Source of the DNA: Pirellulales bacterium
GTDB taxonomy: Bacteria; Planctomycetota; Planctomycetia; Pirellulales; Thermoguttaceae
Reading direction: 5' to 3'
Assembly: GCA_016928165.1 (NCBI GenBank)
Contig: JAFGLH010000134.1
Coordinates: forward strand, 1 to 34,855
Length of the DNA: 34,855 nt
The notes beneath the pieces were generated by a model. The model did not search any database, was not told the origin of the DNA, and saw only the letters and a list, made by a program, of their open reading frames with translations. The stretch's first letter is position 1. Every line of letters starts with the position of its first letter. Shown piece after piece: positions 16,013 to 24,082 of this stretch. The position numbers were made by a program, and so were the translations under genes.

Positions 16013-16199
16013 GCTGTACGAAAAGCTAAGCTGGCAGCCGAAGCAGAGGAACGGCGCCTATCCACACTCAAAAAAGGCGACAAAACTCCCGATGTGGTCT
16101 ACGGACCACAACGGGAAAAAGGCAAGACCCGCGACAACGTAGGCGCGCTGTTCGGGGTGTCGGACAGCACGGCCGACCGCGGCCACCGAAGCCGAGTAG
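15951..16199 (+). pseudogene. Frameshifted ParB-like remnant
   Basis: Two adjacent frames together read like the C-terminal half of ParB-like phage and plasmid proteins: NKHRRHLTPNQLAVAAGKAD and KLYEK in one frame, then KAKLAAEAEERRL, REKGKTRDNVGALFGVSDST in the next. The family normally has NxxRRHLTxSQ and GVSxxT at these places. The switch falls at the GAAAAG around 16020-16025 and needs a one-base slip. The N-terminal ParB nuclease-like domain is missing. Whether the slip is decay or a sequencing error cannot be told. Confidence 0.55.
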
Positions 16200-16212
16200 C
16201 CCCCGGTCCCCA

Positions 16213-16238
16213 CCCCGGTCAACGCGGCCGGGGTTTTT
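16213..16238 (+). terminator. Rho-independent terminator
   Basis: CCCCGG at 16213-16218 pairs perfectly with CCGGGG at 16228-16233, nine-base loop, then TTTTT. It closes the plus-strand genes of the element just before the right arm sites. Confidence 0.8.
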
Positions 16239-16259
16239 CATGCGCCGGATGTAGGCGTG

Positions 16260-16372
16260 GGCGTAACCCCAGCCGTAACCCCGATCCACTCCACGTCCAA
16301 CCGGACGCCTTTCGACCGTTTTTCCTGTTGGGGTTACGATACTCTTTTCTGGCGTAACCCCGGCGCAACCCC
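16260..16372. promoter_or_regulatory. Right integrase arm-type sites
   Basis: Five copies of the unit seen at the left end: GGCGTAACCCC at 16260, GCCGTAACCCC at 16272, inverted GGGGTTACG at 16330, GGCGTAACCCC at 16351 and GGCGCAACCCC at 16362. The inverted copy followed by an abutting pair repeats the left-end layout in the same orientation. They lie 67-180 bases from the tRNA-borne core site, as expected for integrase arm sites. Confidence 0.65.
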
Positions 16373-16438
16373 AGCCTTTTCACCGCTACGTGCGCAAAAA
16401 ACCGCCCGACGTAACTTGTTGCTACATCGGGCTTTGCG

Positions 16439-16482
16439 AGTGGGCGCAGGAGAACTCGAATCTCCGACCTCGTCCTTATCAG
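16439..16482. repeat. attR within tRNA-Ile
   Basis: Exact 44-bp copy of 7562-7605. It runs from two bases outside the tRNA 3' end through the acceptor, T and variable regions to the start of the anticodon loop. The element side is the lower coordinate, so the element regenerates the tRNA's 3' half on insertion. Confidence 0.93.
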
Positions 16483-16514
16483 GGACGCGCTCTAACCAAC
16501 TGAGCTATGCGCCC
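16441..16514 (-). tRNA. tRNA-Ile (GAT)
   Basis: On the minus strand the 74 bases fold as a full cloverleaf: acceptor GGGCGCA/TGCGCCC, D-stem GCTC/GAGC, anticodon stem CGTCC/GGACG with loop CTGATAA (anticodon GAT), T-stem GGAGA/TCTCC with TTCGAGT, and discriminator A. CCA is not encoded. It is the integration target of the element and remains intact. Confidence 0.96.
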
Positions 16515-16709
16515 GAACGCTACAAGTCGTTGTTTTTTAAGGATTTATACCACCTCGCAAAGCATCCCCAAGTTTACATGCCGTATAGGAGCAAGCTATT
16601 CTACACCGATTTTGGCCTCCCTGCCAGTCCAAAAGCTTACAAACCCGTCCACGGTCTGCTCAAATAGGGGATGTGAATCGTCTACTCGGATGTTTGTAGA
16701 TTGAACGCC

Positions 16710-17435
16710 ATGCCGCGCCCGCCGCTCGACGCCCGACGCATCGACATCTGGCACGTCTCGCCGGGCGCAATCGCCGATCCCGCCAAGATCGACGCGTTCC
16801 GCTCCATTTTATCGCCGGATGAACTGGAGCGTTTGGATCGCTTCACGCACGACGGGTCGCGGCGGCTGTTTTTAGCCGCCCGAGGGACGTTGCGTGAAGT
16901 GTTGTCTCGCTACACCGGCGTGGGGCCGGGCGAGTTGGCGTTTCGCTATGGGGTCCACGGCAAACCGTCGCTGGCCTCGCCGAGCGATTCGCCATTGGAG
17001 TTTAGCCTTTCACGCGCGCCGGGTCTGGCGATTTGCGCCGTCGCTTCGGTCCCGGTCGGCGTGGACGTGGAGCGCGAGCGGACGATTACGGGGGCGTTGG
17101 AGACGGCGCGTGGATTTTTCGCCGCGGCCGAGACGGCGGAGTTGGCAAAACTCCCCGCCGCCCGACGAAGCGCGGTTTTCCTCGACTATTGGACCCTCCG
17201 CGAGTCGCTGTCGAAGGCCCGCGGCCTGGGCTTGGCGGCCGATCGGTCCGCGTTTGCTTTTACGCTTCGCGGCGAAGATGAGGCGACGGTTTCGTTCGGC
17301 GAATCGAGCGGTGAAAACGCCGCCGATTGGCGATTTTATCGCTTTCGTCCGGCCGCCGGCTATCGGGCGGCGGTGGCCTTCGCGATAGGCGCGTCGCAGA
17401 AAGCGACGATTAAAATTCGCCGATTATTTTTTTAG
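16710..17435 (+). CDS. Sfp-type 4'-phosphopantetheinyl transferase
   Basis: Transfers the phosphopantetheine arm of CoA to a serine of acyl or peptidyl carrier proteins. The 241-residue length fits the Sfp/AcpT group. Motifs: KPSLASPSDSPLEFSLSRAP, the Mg-binding VGVDVER, and WTLRESLSKARGLGL, the family's WxxKEAxxKA motif with Arg in place of the first Lys. No polyketide, peptide or fatty acid synthase is nearby, so the partner is unknown. The ATG at 16710 was chosen; a TTG nine bases earlier also fits. Neither has a clear ribosome-binding site. Confidence 0.88.
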   Translation: MPRPPLDARRIDIWHVSPGAIADPAKIDAFRSILSPDELERLDRFTHDGSRRLFLAARGTLREVLSRYTGVGPGELAFRYGVHGKPSLASPSDSPLEFSLSRAPGLAICAVASVPVGVDVERERTITGALETARGFFAAAETAELAKLPAARRSAVFLDYWTLRESLSKARGLGLAADRSAFAFTLRGEDEATVSFGESSGENAADWRFYRFRPAAGYRAAVAFAIGASQKATIKIRRLFF

Positions 17436-17497
17436 CTCTCCTAAGCGGTTGTCCAAGAATAACTTTGGAGTTTTATTGCGGCCCCCCTCACCCCCTG

Positions 17498-17523
17498 CCC
17501 CTCTCCCGCTTGCGGGAGAGGGG
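17498..17523. repeat. Palindromic repeat (CCCTCTCCCGC type)
   Basis: CCCCTCTCCCGC (17498-17509) and GCGGGAGAGGGG (17512-17523) form perfect 12-bp arms, preceded by CCCCCTCACCCCCTG. Related copies lie at 29527-29546 and inside the aminotransferase gene at 29145. The remaining gap from 17436 to 17672 shows nothing else. Confidence 0.8.
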
Positions 17524-17672
17524 AGTAATAGTTGGACAGCAGCTAACGCCGCGTCAAGTTTTAATTTTGGGGTTCGACTCTCGAAATGAGTGCCAGTGCC
17601 GGCTTTTCCAGTAGTGTTTAAAAGTGGTCGAAGTGTTGGAAGCGCGGGTGGACAAGCCCCCGCGGCGCCCTT

Positions 17673-19541
17673 TTACTCGACGGTGACGCTTTTCGCCAGG
17701 TTGCGCGGTTTGTCGACGTCGCAGCCGCGTGCCACGGCGATATGATATGCCAGCAGTTGCAGGGGGATCACGGTGACGATCGGTTGCAGGTACTCCTCGA
17801 CGGTCGGGACCTCGATCACGTCGTCGGCCATTTCGGCCGCCTCGTCGTCACCCGCGCAGACCACGGCGATTACCGGCCCGCCGCGGGCCTTGATTTCCTG
17901 GAGGTTTGAGACAACCTTGTCGTAGACTTGCCCGCGAGGCATAAGAAAAACGCTGGGCGTGTTTTCGTCGACCAGCGCGATCGGTCCGTGTTTCATTTCG
18001 GCGGCCGGATAGCCCTCGGCGTGGATGTAGCTGATTTCCTTGAGTTTCAAGGCCCCTTCCAGTGCGGTGGGGAAATTGAACTGCCGGCCCAGGTAGAGGA
18101 AATTATTGCAGCGGGCGTATTTCTCCGCGACTTCCTTCACTCGGTCGTTGCATTGAAGCGCCGCGCGGATTTGGTCGGGCAACTGTTGAAGCTCTTCGAT
18201 CATTTGTTTCCCGGCAGAGAAGCTCATGTGTCGCAGCCGTCCGAAATAGAGGGCCAGCATCGCCAGCAAAGTGCATTGCGAGGTGAATGCCTTTGTCGAA
18301 GCGACGCCGATCTCGGGACCGGCGCGGAGATAGAAACCGCCGTCGGTCTCCTGTGCGATGGTGCTGCCGACGACGTTGCAGATGCCCAGCACGGGGCAGC
18401 CCTTGCGTTGCATCTCGCGCAGGGCGGCGAGCGTGTCGGCCGTCTCGCCGCTTTGGGTGATGGCCAGCACCAAGGTGCGGTTCTCCAGCGGCGGATTGCT
18501 GTAGCGCAATTCGCTGGCGTATTCGACTTCGACGGGCAAGCGGGCCAGGGCCTCGATCTGATACTCGCCGACCAGTCCCGCGTGCCAACTGGTGCCGCAA
18601 GCGGTCATGATGATCCGGTTCAGACCGCGGAGCTGCTGGGGAGTAAGGTTGAAACCGCCGAACTTCGACGTGGCGGCGTCGTGGTCGAGCCGTCCGCGCA
18701 TGACGTTTTCGACCGCCTCGGGCTGTTCGAAAATCTCCTTGAGCATGAAGTGCGCGAAGCCCCCCTTGGCGACGTCCGCGGCCTCGAAGTCGAGCACGTG
18801 AACGCTGTGGTTGACGCGACCCTGATCCCGATGGACTACCCGCAATTCGGAGGCGGTGACCACGGCCAGTTCGTTGTCCTTGAGATAAACGATTTTGTCG
18901 GTGAAGCCGGCGAAAGGGGAGGCGTCGCTGGCGATGAAGTGCTCTTCTTCTCCCACGCCGATAATCAAGGGGCTACCCAATCGCGCGGCGATCAGCGTCT
19001 CGGGCCAACGGCGGAAGAGGACCGCCAAACCGTAAGTGCCCTGTAATTGTGCCAAGGCCGCCTGGACCGCGTTGACCAGCGGTTCGTAGTCGGCGGCGGC
19101 CATATCCGCGACCGGGGGATATCGTTTCAGACAACTGTCGATCAGGTGTGCGATGACTTCGGTGTCGGTCGCCGAGCGGAAGACGTAGCCATCGCTTTCA
19201 AGGCGCTGCTTGATTGGGCGATAGTTTTCGATCACTCCGTTGTGGACCAGGGCCAGTTCGTTGTTGCCCCCGTAATGGGGGTGTGCATTGGCGTCGCTCG
19301 GATTTCCGTGTGTAGCCCAGCGTGTGTGTCCGATTCCCACCCTTCCGTTGGGTGGGTTATTTGCCAGCAATTGTTCGAGTTGGTTTATACGACCGGCCGC
19401 TTTAACCAAGGCGATTTGGCCGTCGGGGGTAATCGTGGCCACTCCGGCGCTGTCGTAGCCACGGTATTCCAGGCGGTGAAGCCCCATGACGAGGAACTCT
19501 GTTGCCTCGCGAGGCCCGATATAACCGACTATTCCACACAT
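17673..19541 (-). CDS. glmS: Glucosamine-6-phosphate synthase
   Basis: Glutamine:fructose-6-phosphate aminotransferase, making glucosamine-6-phosphate, first step to UDP-GlcNAc for wall and surface polysaccharide. At 622 residues it is full length. After Met removal, Cys2 of MCGIVGYIG is the glutaminase nucleophile; GHTRWATHG lies near residue 73. Two SIS domains follow, with TACGTSWHAGL and AITQSGETADTL, then EISYIHAEGYPAAEMKHGP and the C-terminal end KPRNLAKSVTVE. GGGAG stands about a dozen bases before the start. No glmS ribozyme is recognisable upstream. UDP-GlcNAc derived from its product is the likely feedstock of the sugar enzymes at 24240-29483. Confidence 0.97.
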   Translation of the reverse strand: MCGIVGYIGPREATEFLVMGLHRLEYRGYDSAGVATITPDGQIALVKAAGRINQLEQLLANNPPNGRVGIGHTRWATHGNPSDANAHPHYGGNNELALVHNGVIENYRPIKQRLESDGYVFRSATDTEVIAHLIDSCLKRYPPVADMAAADYEPLVNAVQAALAQLQGTYGLAVLFRRWPETLIAARLGSPLIIGVGEEEHFIASDASPFAGFTDKIVYLKDNELAVVTASELRVVHRDQGRVNHSVHVLDFEAADVAKGGFAHFMLKEIFEQPEAVENVMRGRLDHDAATSKFGGFNLTPQQLRGLNRIIMTACGTSWHAGLVGEYQIEALARLPVEVEYASELRYSNPPLENRTLVLAITQSGETADTLAALREMQRKGCPVLGICNVVGSTIAQETDGGFYLRAGPEIGVASTKAFTSQCTLLAMLALYFGRLRHMSFSAGKQMIEELQQLPDQIRAALQCNDRVKEVAEKYARCNNFLYLGRQFNFPTALEGALKLKEISYIHAEGYPAAEMKHGPIALVDENTPSVFLMPRGQVYDKVVSNLQEIKARGGPVIAVVCAGDDEAAEMADDVIEVPTVEEYLQPIVTVIPLQLLAYHIAVARGCDVDKPRNLAKSVTVE

Positions 19542-19630
19542 TTTTGATTGCTCCCAAAGTAAACGACGAGAAAAGGCTTGTATTGGGCCGTGTATGTATA
19601 GAAAAAGGGAATATAAGGCCGGGCGGTAAA

Positions 19631-19683
19631 GGGGATAGGCACATTTTTCGCCCTTGAAAGGGCGAAAAAATGAGCCAGTCCCC
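19631..19683. repeat. Long imperfect palindrome
   Basis: Arms of about 25 bases meet at a two-base centre: GGGGATAGGCACATTTTTCG with CCCTT on the left, AAGGGCGAAAAAATGAGCC with AGTCCCC on the right. The inner 12 bp are perfect. T and A tracts are on the wrong sides for a terminator. The arm ends (GGGGACTGGC form) recur in the palindrome at 29562-29651, so this is a dispersed repeat family. The rest of the 495-base gap 19542-20036 holds the sigma-54 promoter. Confidence 0.75.
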
Positions 19684-19972
19684 GGCCCGTGAACGGTTAC
19701 GGAAAATTACCGTACCGCGAGTATTCCTTGGGGCATTAACCCGCAAGACACCCCCTAAGCATAGCATTCCCATCAGATAGGGGGAAGATAGCAAATACTT
19801 GACTTTTCGTCGGCCTTCGATCATGCTGAAATGTTATCCAGGGGACATTGATGCTTCTTGTCAACGCGGGTGTTTCCATAATGACGTTCGGGCGATCGTG
19901 CCGGGGGCATTGCGGCCATCAATAAGCGTCGCAATCGGCACGTTCGGCGCGGAAACGTCGAAAAACACGGTT

Positions 19973-19987
19973 TGGCACGTTCCTTGC
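19973..19987 (+). promoter_or_regulatory. Sigma-54 (-24/-12) promoter
   Basis: TGGCAC, five bases, TTGC: an exact match to the core sigma-54 consensus (TGGCAC-N5-TTGC). It lies 49 bases before the exosortase ATG, in the right orientation. Sigma-54 promoters of this kind are known in several bacteria ahead of exosortase/PEP-CTERM and exopolysaccharide genes, where a PrsK/PrsR two-component pair acts. No enhancer protein is encoded in the window. Confidence 0.75.
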
Positions 19988-20036
19988 GGGCAATTATCGT
20001 CGCTAGATTGGTCATTGCCGTTCGAGTCGGTGAGAA

Positions 20037-21047
20037 ATGACGGAAAAACCTACGACAAACCGCAGCATATCGGAAGAATTGCAGCGTCTGCTCCCCAAGC
20101 CGAAAACCCAGGCGGCTTGGTTGGTGTTGATTATTGCGTTTGTATTGGTTTCCTGGCCGTCGATCACGAAGTTGGTGAGGACGTGGTCGACGCAAGATGA
20201 ATACCTGCACGGATTTCTCGTGCCGTTTTTTGCCGTGTATTTGTTGTGGCATCGGCGCGATATGATCGTGCCTTATTCGGGCAAGGGCAGTTGGTGGGGG
20301 TTGGCGTTTTTATTACTTTGGGCGGCGACGCGTTGGGCGGCGGTATACTTCCGCTTCGACACACTGCCGGAACTATCGTTGGCTCCTTTTTTCGCGGGAG
20401 TGGTCCTATTCGTCGGCGGTTGGCAGGGCATGCGCTGGGCTTGGCCTTCGGTTGTGTTTTTGATCTTTATGATTCCATTGCCCGGCGCCGCTCAAGCGTT
20501 GTTTAGCAACGAACTACAAAGAGTAGCCACGAGGCTGAGCATCTTTACGATTCAGACGATGGGCATTCCCGCCGTCGCGCAGGGCAATGTAATCACCTTG
20601 ACGGACATTCCGGACAAGCCCTTGGAGGTTGCCCAAGCTTGCAGCGGGTTGAAGATGATGATGTTGTTTTTGGCGATTTGCGTGGGCATGGCGTTTTTGT
20701 CGAAGAAGCCCCTTTGGGAAAGGCTTTTTCTCGTCGCCAGCGCGTTGCCGATCGCCGTTGTCACGAACGTGATACGAATCGTATTGACCGGAGTGCTCTG
20801 CAAGATCGCCCTTTTCCTTCCGTCGGTGTTGTCCGTCGACACGGCGTTCAAGCTAATGCACGACTACATGGCCGGCATCATCATGATGCCCATCGCCTTG
20901 ATATTACTATGGTTCGAGATGTATCTGCTGTCGAAGCTGTTAATCACGCCCGCGCCGGAACGGCCTCTGGTGGTGGGACGATTGGCGGCCGAGGGAGTGG
21001 GAAAAACCGGCAATAAGCGAGATCACGGAAAGAAGGCGACAAGATAA
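20037..21047 (+). CDS. Exosortase
   Basis: A 336-residue membrane transpeptidase-like protein of the exosortase family, which sorts proteins with C-terminal PEP-CTERM-type signals in bacteria that make exopolysaccharide. It has about eight hydrophobic segments. The catalytic triad is visible: Cys202 in AQACSGLKMM, Arg247 in TNVIRIVLTG and His275 in MHDYMAGI. GGTGAG precedes the ATG. It is the first gene after the sigma-54 promoter, and EpsI lies two genes downstream, a common partner. No protein with a recognisable PEP-CTERM tail is in the window. Confidence 0.92.
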   Translation: MTEKPTTNRSISEELQRLLPKPKTQAAWLVLIIAFVLVSWPSITKLVRTWSTQDEYLHGFLVPFFAVYLLWHRRDMIVPYSGKGSWWGLAFLLLWAATRWAAVYFRFDTLPELSLAPFFAGVVLFVGGWQGMRWAWPSVVFLIFMIPLPGAAQALFSNELQRVATRLSIFTIQTMGIPAVAQGNVITLTDIPDKPLEVAQACSGLKMMMLFLAICVGMAFLSKKPLWERLFLVASALPIAVVTNVIRIVLTGVLCKIALFLPSVLSVDTAFKLMHDYMAGIIMMPIALILLWFEMYLLSKLLITPAPERPLVVGRLAAEGVGKTGNKRDHGKKATR

Positions 21048-21049
21048 AT

Positions 21050-21077
21050 CGCCGGCCCGTCGCATTTAAGGCCGGCG
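21050..21077. other. GC-rich hairpin between exosortase and kinase genes
   Basis: CGCCGGC (21050-21056) and GCCGGCG (21071-21077) pair perfectly around 14 bases. There is no T-tract, so it is more likely a messenger-stabilising or attenuating hairpin than a terminator. Confidence 0.5.
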
Positions 21078-21101
21078 CGTAGAACTCCAGCGAGGACCAT
21101 C

Positions 21102-23351
21102 ATGGCCGACGACATTTCACGTTTACCGAGCGATCAATCCGACCCGCGATCGATGGCGTTGTTGCCCAACGGCGGGGACGAGCGGACCAATGCGGGCTTC
21201 AACGGCGCCATGTCGGGTGAACCGCTCAAGAAGGGACCGGACCCGGTAGTTTACCTTCACGCCTTGCGGCGCCGCTGGTTGATGATCTTCGGCATCGGAG
21301 TGCTAATTGCGGCCATCGCCGGCCCCGCCGTCTGGTTAGGCATGGGCAAGCAATATACGGCCACCGGGTTCCTGCACGTGGCGATGACGGAAACGCCCGT
21401 GGCTTTCAAAGCCGAAGGGACTTGGACGGACGTCAGTCGTTATGAAATCTACAAAAACACGCAACTACAGTATATTCTCAACCGTTTTGTTCTCATGGGG
21501 GCCTTGCGCAAGACGGAAGTTGCGAGCATTCCGGTAATCCAAAAGGAACGTCTCACGGGCGACGTCGTGGAGTGGCTCAGTAAATCGCTGCATGTGGGTT
21601 TTCCCGGCAGGTCGGAAGTGATGTCCGTCAGCCTTAGCCTTCCCGACCCCGGACACGCTCAAACCATTGTCCAGTCCGTTATCGATTCCTTTATGGCGGA
21701 GGCCGTCAACAACGAGCGAGACGAAAAAAGGGAACGATACGACGAACTGGAACGGGTTTGCGCCGACAAGGAGCGGGAAATACGCAAAAAACGGGAGGTT
21801 TTGAGGGGGCTGGGAATGAGGTTCAACACCACCAACCCGAATATGTTGAACACGGGCCAAAAACTCGAATTGGAACAGGTGTCCATGTTGCGTCACCAGC
21901 AGTTCAGCACGCATTTCGAAATCAAACGCTTGGAGAGCGAACTGGCGGCAAAAAGAGCCGTACTGGCATCCGCGGAAAACATGCAGGTGCCGGCCCTGGA
22001 ATTGGACATTATGTTGCAGTCCGACCCCGTGGCCAGGCAGCTCGGTATGGAATTGGCCTTCAGACAAATGGACGCCGCGTATACCCAAGAGCGAGTAAAG
22101 GAAGGCGTCAACAACCAGCACGTCGCCCGCTACTTGTCCGAATTCGACAGGCTCCAGCAGCAATACAACCGGCGCGTGGAGGAATTGCGAGTAAAAGCCC
22201 AGGAGAAGAAACGCACCGAGATCGAAACGGCCGTGTTGGAACTGGAAACGACCTTGGCCAGCTTCCACGAACAGTACGAATTGCTCACAAAGGACATTCT
22301 CGAACGAGTGGAAAAAGCCAAGTCATTCGGCGAGACGAACGTCGATATCGAGATGTTGCAGGCCGAGTTGAGGCAGCAAGAATTGATGGCGGCCGAGTTG
22401 GCCAGCGAACGGGACAAGCTGAAGGTGGAACTGCGCTCCAAGCCGCGAATCAGCGAACTTGGAACGGTGGAGAAGCCGTTGGTTGCATCAAATACGCTAA
22501 TGCGAATATTCTTTACCGTATTCGTTTCCTTGGTCAGCTTCGCCGTACCCGGATTAGTCATCACCTTTTTTGATGTCCGAGCGGGGCGGATCAACTCCAG
22601 CGACGACGTAACCCATAAGCTTCAATTGCCGGTAATCGGCTCGGTGCCGCGGATCCCCGCGCAGGTCATCCACCACTTGGCGTCGCCTTCGAAGCGGTAT
22701 CGCAACTGGCATTTGCGTTTGACCGAATCGATCGACGGCATCGCCGCCCGCTTGCTGCACGAGTCCGATCAGAAACTAAGCCACGTGATTATGGTTTCCA
22801 GCGCCTCCGGCGGCGAGGGCAAAACCACGCTGGCCACCCAATTGGCGCTAAGTCTCGCCCGCACCGGACGGCGCACGGTGCTGGTCGATTTCGATCTGCG
22901 GCGTCCCTCGTTCGACGAGGTGTTCGGAGCGCCTCTCTCTCCGGGCGTTTCCGAATTGCTTCGCGGTCAGAACGGCGTGGACGAAATCATCAATCCGAGC
23001 GCGGCCGAAAACCTTTCGGTGGTGACGGCCGGCCAATGGGACCGGCAGGCGCTGGCCTCGCTGGCCAACGGCAACGCGGCCCCGCTGTTCGAGGAACTTC
23101 GCAAGTCCTTCGAGTTCGTGGTGGTGGACACCAGTCCGATCTTGCCGGTGGCCGACGCTCGCTTCGTAAGCCTACTGGCCGACGTGGTCGTGCTGTCGGT
23201 GTTCCGGGACGTCAGCCAGGCCTCGAAAATCCAGGCGGCCTACGACATCCTTGCGGCCTTCGGCGTGCAGTCGGTGGAAGCCGTGATAACCGGTTTGAAC
23301 GAACACTCATACGGAAAACACATGGGGTACGAGTCGACGCTTAACGCCTGA
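21102..23351 (+). CDS. Wzc-like chain-length regulator and tyrosine kinase
   Basis: A 749-residue inner membrane protein combining polysaccharide co-polymerase and BY-kinase. A Wzz domain starts near residue 45, with a first membrane segment at about 58-80 (WLMIFGIGVLIAAIAGPAVW). A long coiled coil follows (about 190-430), then a second membrane segment near 465-490. The cytoplasmic kinase has Walker A SASGGEGKTTLATQ (about 566), Walker A' VLVDFDLRRP (about 593) and Walker B FVVVDTSPIL (about 673). The tail has only two tyrosines (YGKHMGY), a short version of the usual tyrosine cluster. GAGGA precedes the ATG. The protein would control length and export of the polysaccharide with the flippase at the locus end. 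Confidence 0.92.
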   Translation: MADDISRLPSDQSDPRSMALLPNGGDERTNAGFNGAMSGEPLKKGPDPVVYLHALRRRWLMIFGIGVLIAAIAGPAVWLGMGKQYTATGFLHVAMTETPVAFKAEGTWTDVSRYEIYKNTQLQYILNRFVLMGALRKTEVASIPVIQKERLTGDVVEWLSKSLHVGFPGRSEVMSVSLSLPDPGHAQTIVQSVIDSFMAEAVNNERDEKRERYDELERVCADKEREIRKKREVLRGLGMRFNTTNPNMLNTGQKLELEQVSMLRHQQFSTHFEIKRLESELAAKRAVLASAENMQVPALELDIMLQSDPVARQLGMELAFRQMDAAYTQERVKEGVNNQHVARYLSEFDRLQQQYNRRVEELRVKAQEKKRTEIETAVLELETTLASFHEQYELLTKDILERVEKAKSFGETNVDIEMLQAELRQQELMAAELASERDKLKVELRSKPRISELGTVEKPLVASNTLMRIFFTVFVSLVSFAVPGLVITFFDVRAGRINSSDDVTHKLQLPVIGSVPRIPAQVIHHLASPSKRYRNWHLRLTESIDGIAARLLHESDQKLSHVIMVSSASGGEGKTTLATQLALSLARTGRRTVLVDFDLRRPSFDEVFGAPLSPGVSELLRGQNGVDEIINPSAAENLSVVTAGQWDRQALASLANGNAAPLFEELRKSFEFVVVDTSPILPVADARFVSLLADVVVLSVFRDVSQASKIQAAYDILAAFGVQSVEAVITGLNEHSYGKHMGYESTLNA

Positions 23352-23368
23352 CGATTTTGGGTGCGCAC

Positions 23369-24082
23369 ATGATGGGCAACACCGCATTTCGAATATATTT
23401 CCTTACCGCGGTCGTGCTGGCGACTTACGGCGCGGTGAAGTGGGAAAAGTACGCCCTGCAGCCGCCCTCGGTGCAACTGCCCAGTTGGACGTTCGACGAT
23501 CTGCCGTTGCAGTTCGGCGAGTGGCGCGGCGAAAACACTAATCTGGATCCGGAGATTGCCAAGGCGGTCGGCGCGGCCAAGGATAGAATCGTGGACCGCG
23601 CCTATCAAGACGGGTTTGGACATACGATCACAATGCACACCGCGATGTTCAACGATCCCGTCGAGGGCCTTTATCATAGCCCGCTAAACTGTTACCGCTC
23701 GAACGGCTGGGAACGGACCAAATTAACGACGGAGGAACTTCATCTATCCGACGGTTTGACCATTCCCGTAAGTATGAGCACCTGGAAACTGGAAGGAAGG
23801 CGCGTGCTGGTCGTTTACTGGTATCAACTCGGCGAGTACGTGCTTTTTGGTCGATGGGACCTGGGCATCAAGGTGCGTTGGAAGCTGGCGGGCAAATCCA
23901 AATGGCCGCCGCTGATCAAGGTAATGCTGCAAATTGACGCCTTGGAAGCCGAAGAGGCGAAAACCGTTATTATGGGTTTCGCCGAGCAAGTCGCCGGCTG
24001 GGAAAATCATCCTCAACGCAGGAAGGAACTATTGCTTATCGGCGACCAATCCGCCGAACAAGACGCCAAAAGCGGCCAATAA
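23369..24082 (+). CDS. EpsI-like exosortase-associated protein
   Basis: A 237-residue protein with one N-terminal membrane anchor (FRIYFLTAVVLATYGAVKW) and a periplasmic DUF3485 (EpsI) domain. Characteristic points are LPLQFGEWRGEN, the HSPLNCYRSNGWE site and VLVVYWYQLGEYV. Such proteins accompany, and in some species are fused to, exosortases; their exact task is unclear. The gene starts 17 bases after the kinase. I chose the first of two adjacent ATGs; a TTG twelve bases earlier is open. A 157-base gap with no clear gene follows. Confidence 0.85.
   Translation: MMGNTAFRIYFLTAVVLATYGAVKWEKYALQPPSVQLPSWTFDDLPLQFGEWRGENTNLDPEIAKAVGAAKDRIVDRAYQDGFGHTITMHTAMFNDPVEGLYHSPLNCYRSNGWERTKLTTEELHLSDGLTIPVSMSTWKLEGRRVLVVYWYQLGEYVLFGRWDLGIKVRWKLAGKSKWPPLIKVMLQIDALEAEEAKTVIMGFAEQVAGWENHPQRRKELLLIGDQSAEQDAKSGQ

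Larger units (their letters stand above)
7562..16482. mobile_element. Integrated satellite-like element in tRNA-Ile
   Basis: An 8.9-kb insertion bounded by perfect 44-bp direct repeats. The right repeat is the 3' portion of an intact tRNA-Ile, the classic target of tyrosine integrases; an integrase gene lies just inside the left end. Cargo: integrase, excisionase-like HTH, DnaB-N/RepA helicase, an AlpA-like HTH, an HK97-fold capsid protein, a DUF4406 protein, a MazF-like toxin, several small proteins and decayed genes. The DNA is visibly more AT-rich than its flanks, especially between genes. No terminase, portal, protease, tail or lysis gene was seen. A satellite carrying a capsid gene or a reduced prophage both fit. 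Confidence 0.9.

Noticed and set aside
16257-16667. 136-aa plus-strand open frame across the tRNA
   Set aside because: Runs through the arm sites and antisense to the tRNA gene; no coding character.
17928-19046. 372-aa plus-strand open frame opposite glmS
   Set aside because: Shadow of the glmS coding strand, no family pattern.
19542-19630. glmS ribozyme upstream of glmS
   Set aside because: No recognisable ribozyme core, and the element is mainly known from Firmicutes.
19631-19683. Bidirectional terminator
   Set aside because: T and A tracts lie on the 5' and 3' sides respectively, opposite to what termination needs on either strand.
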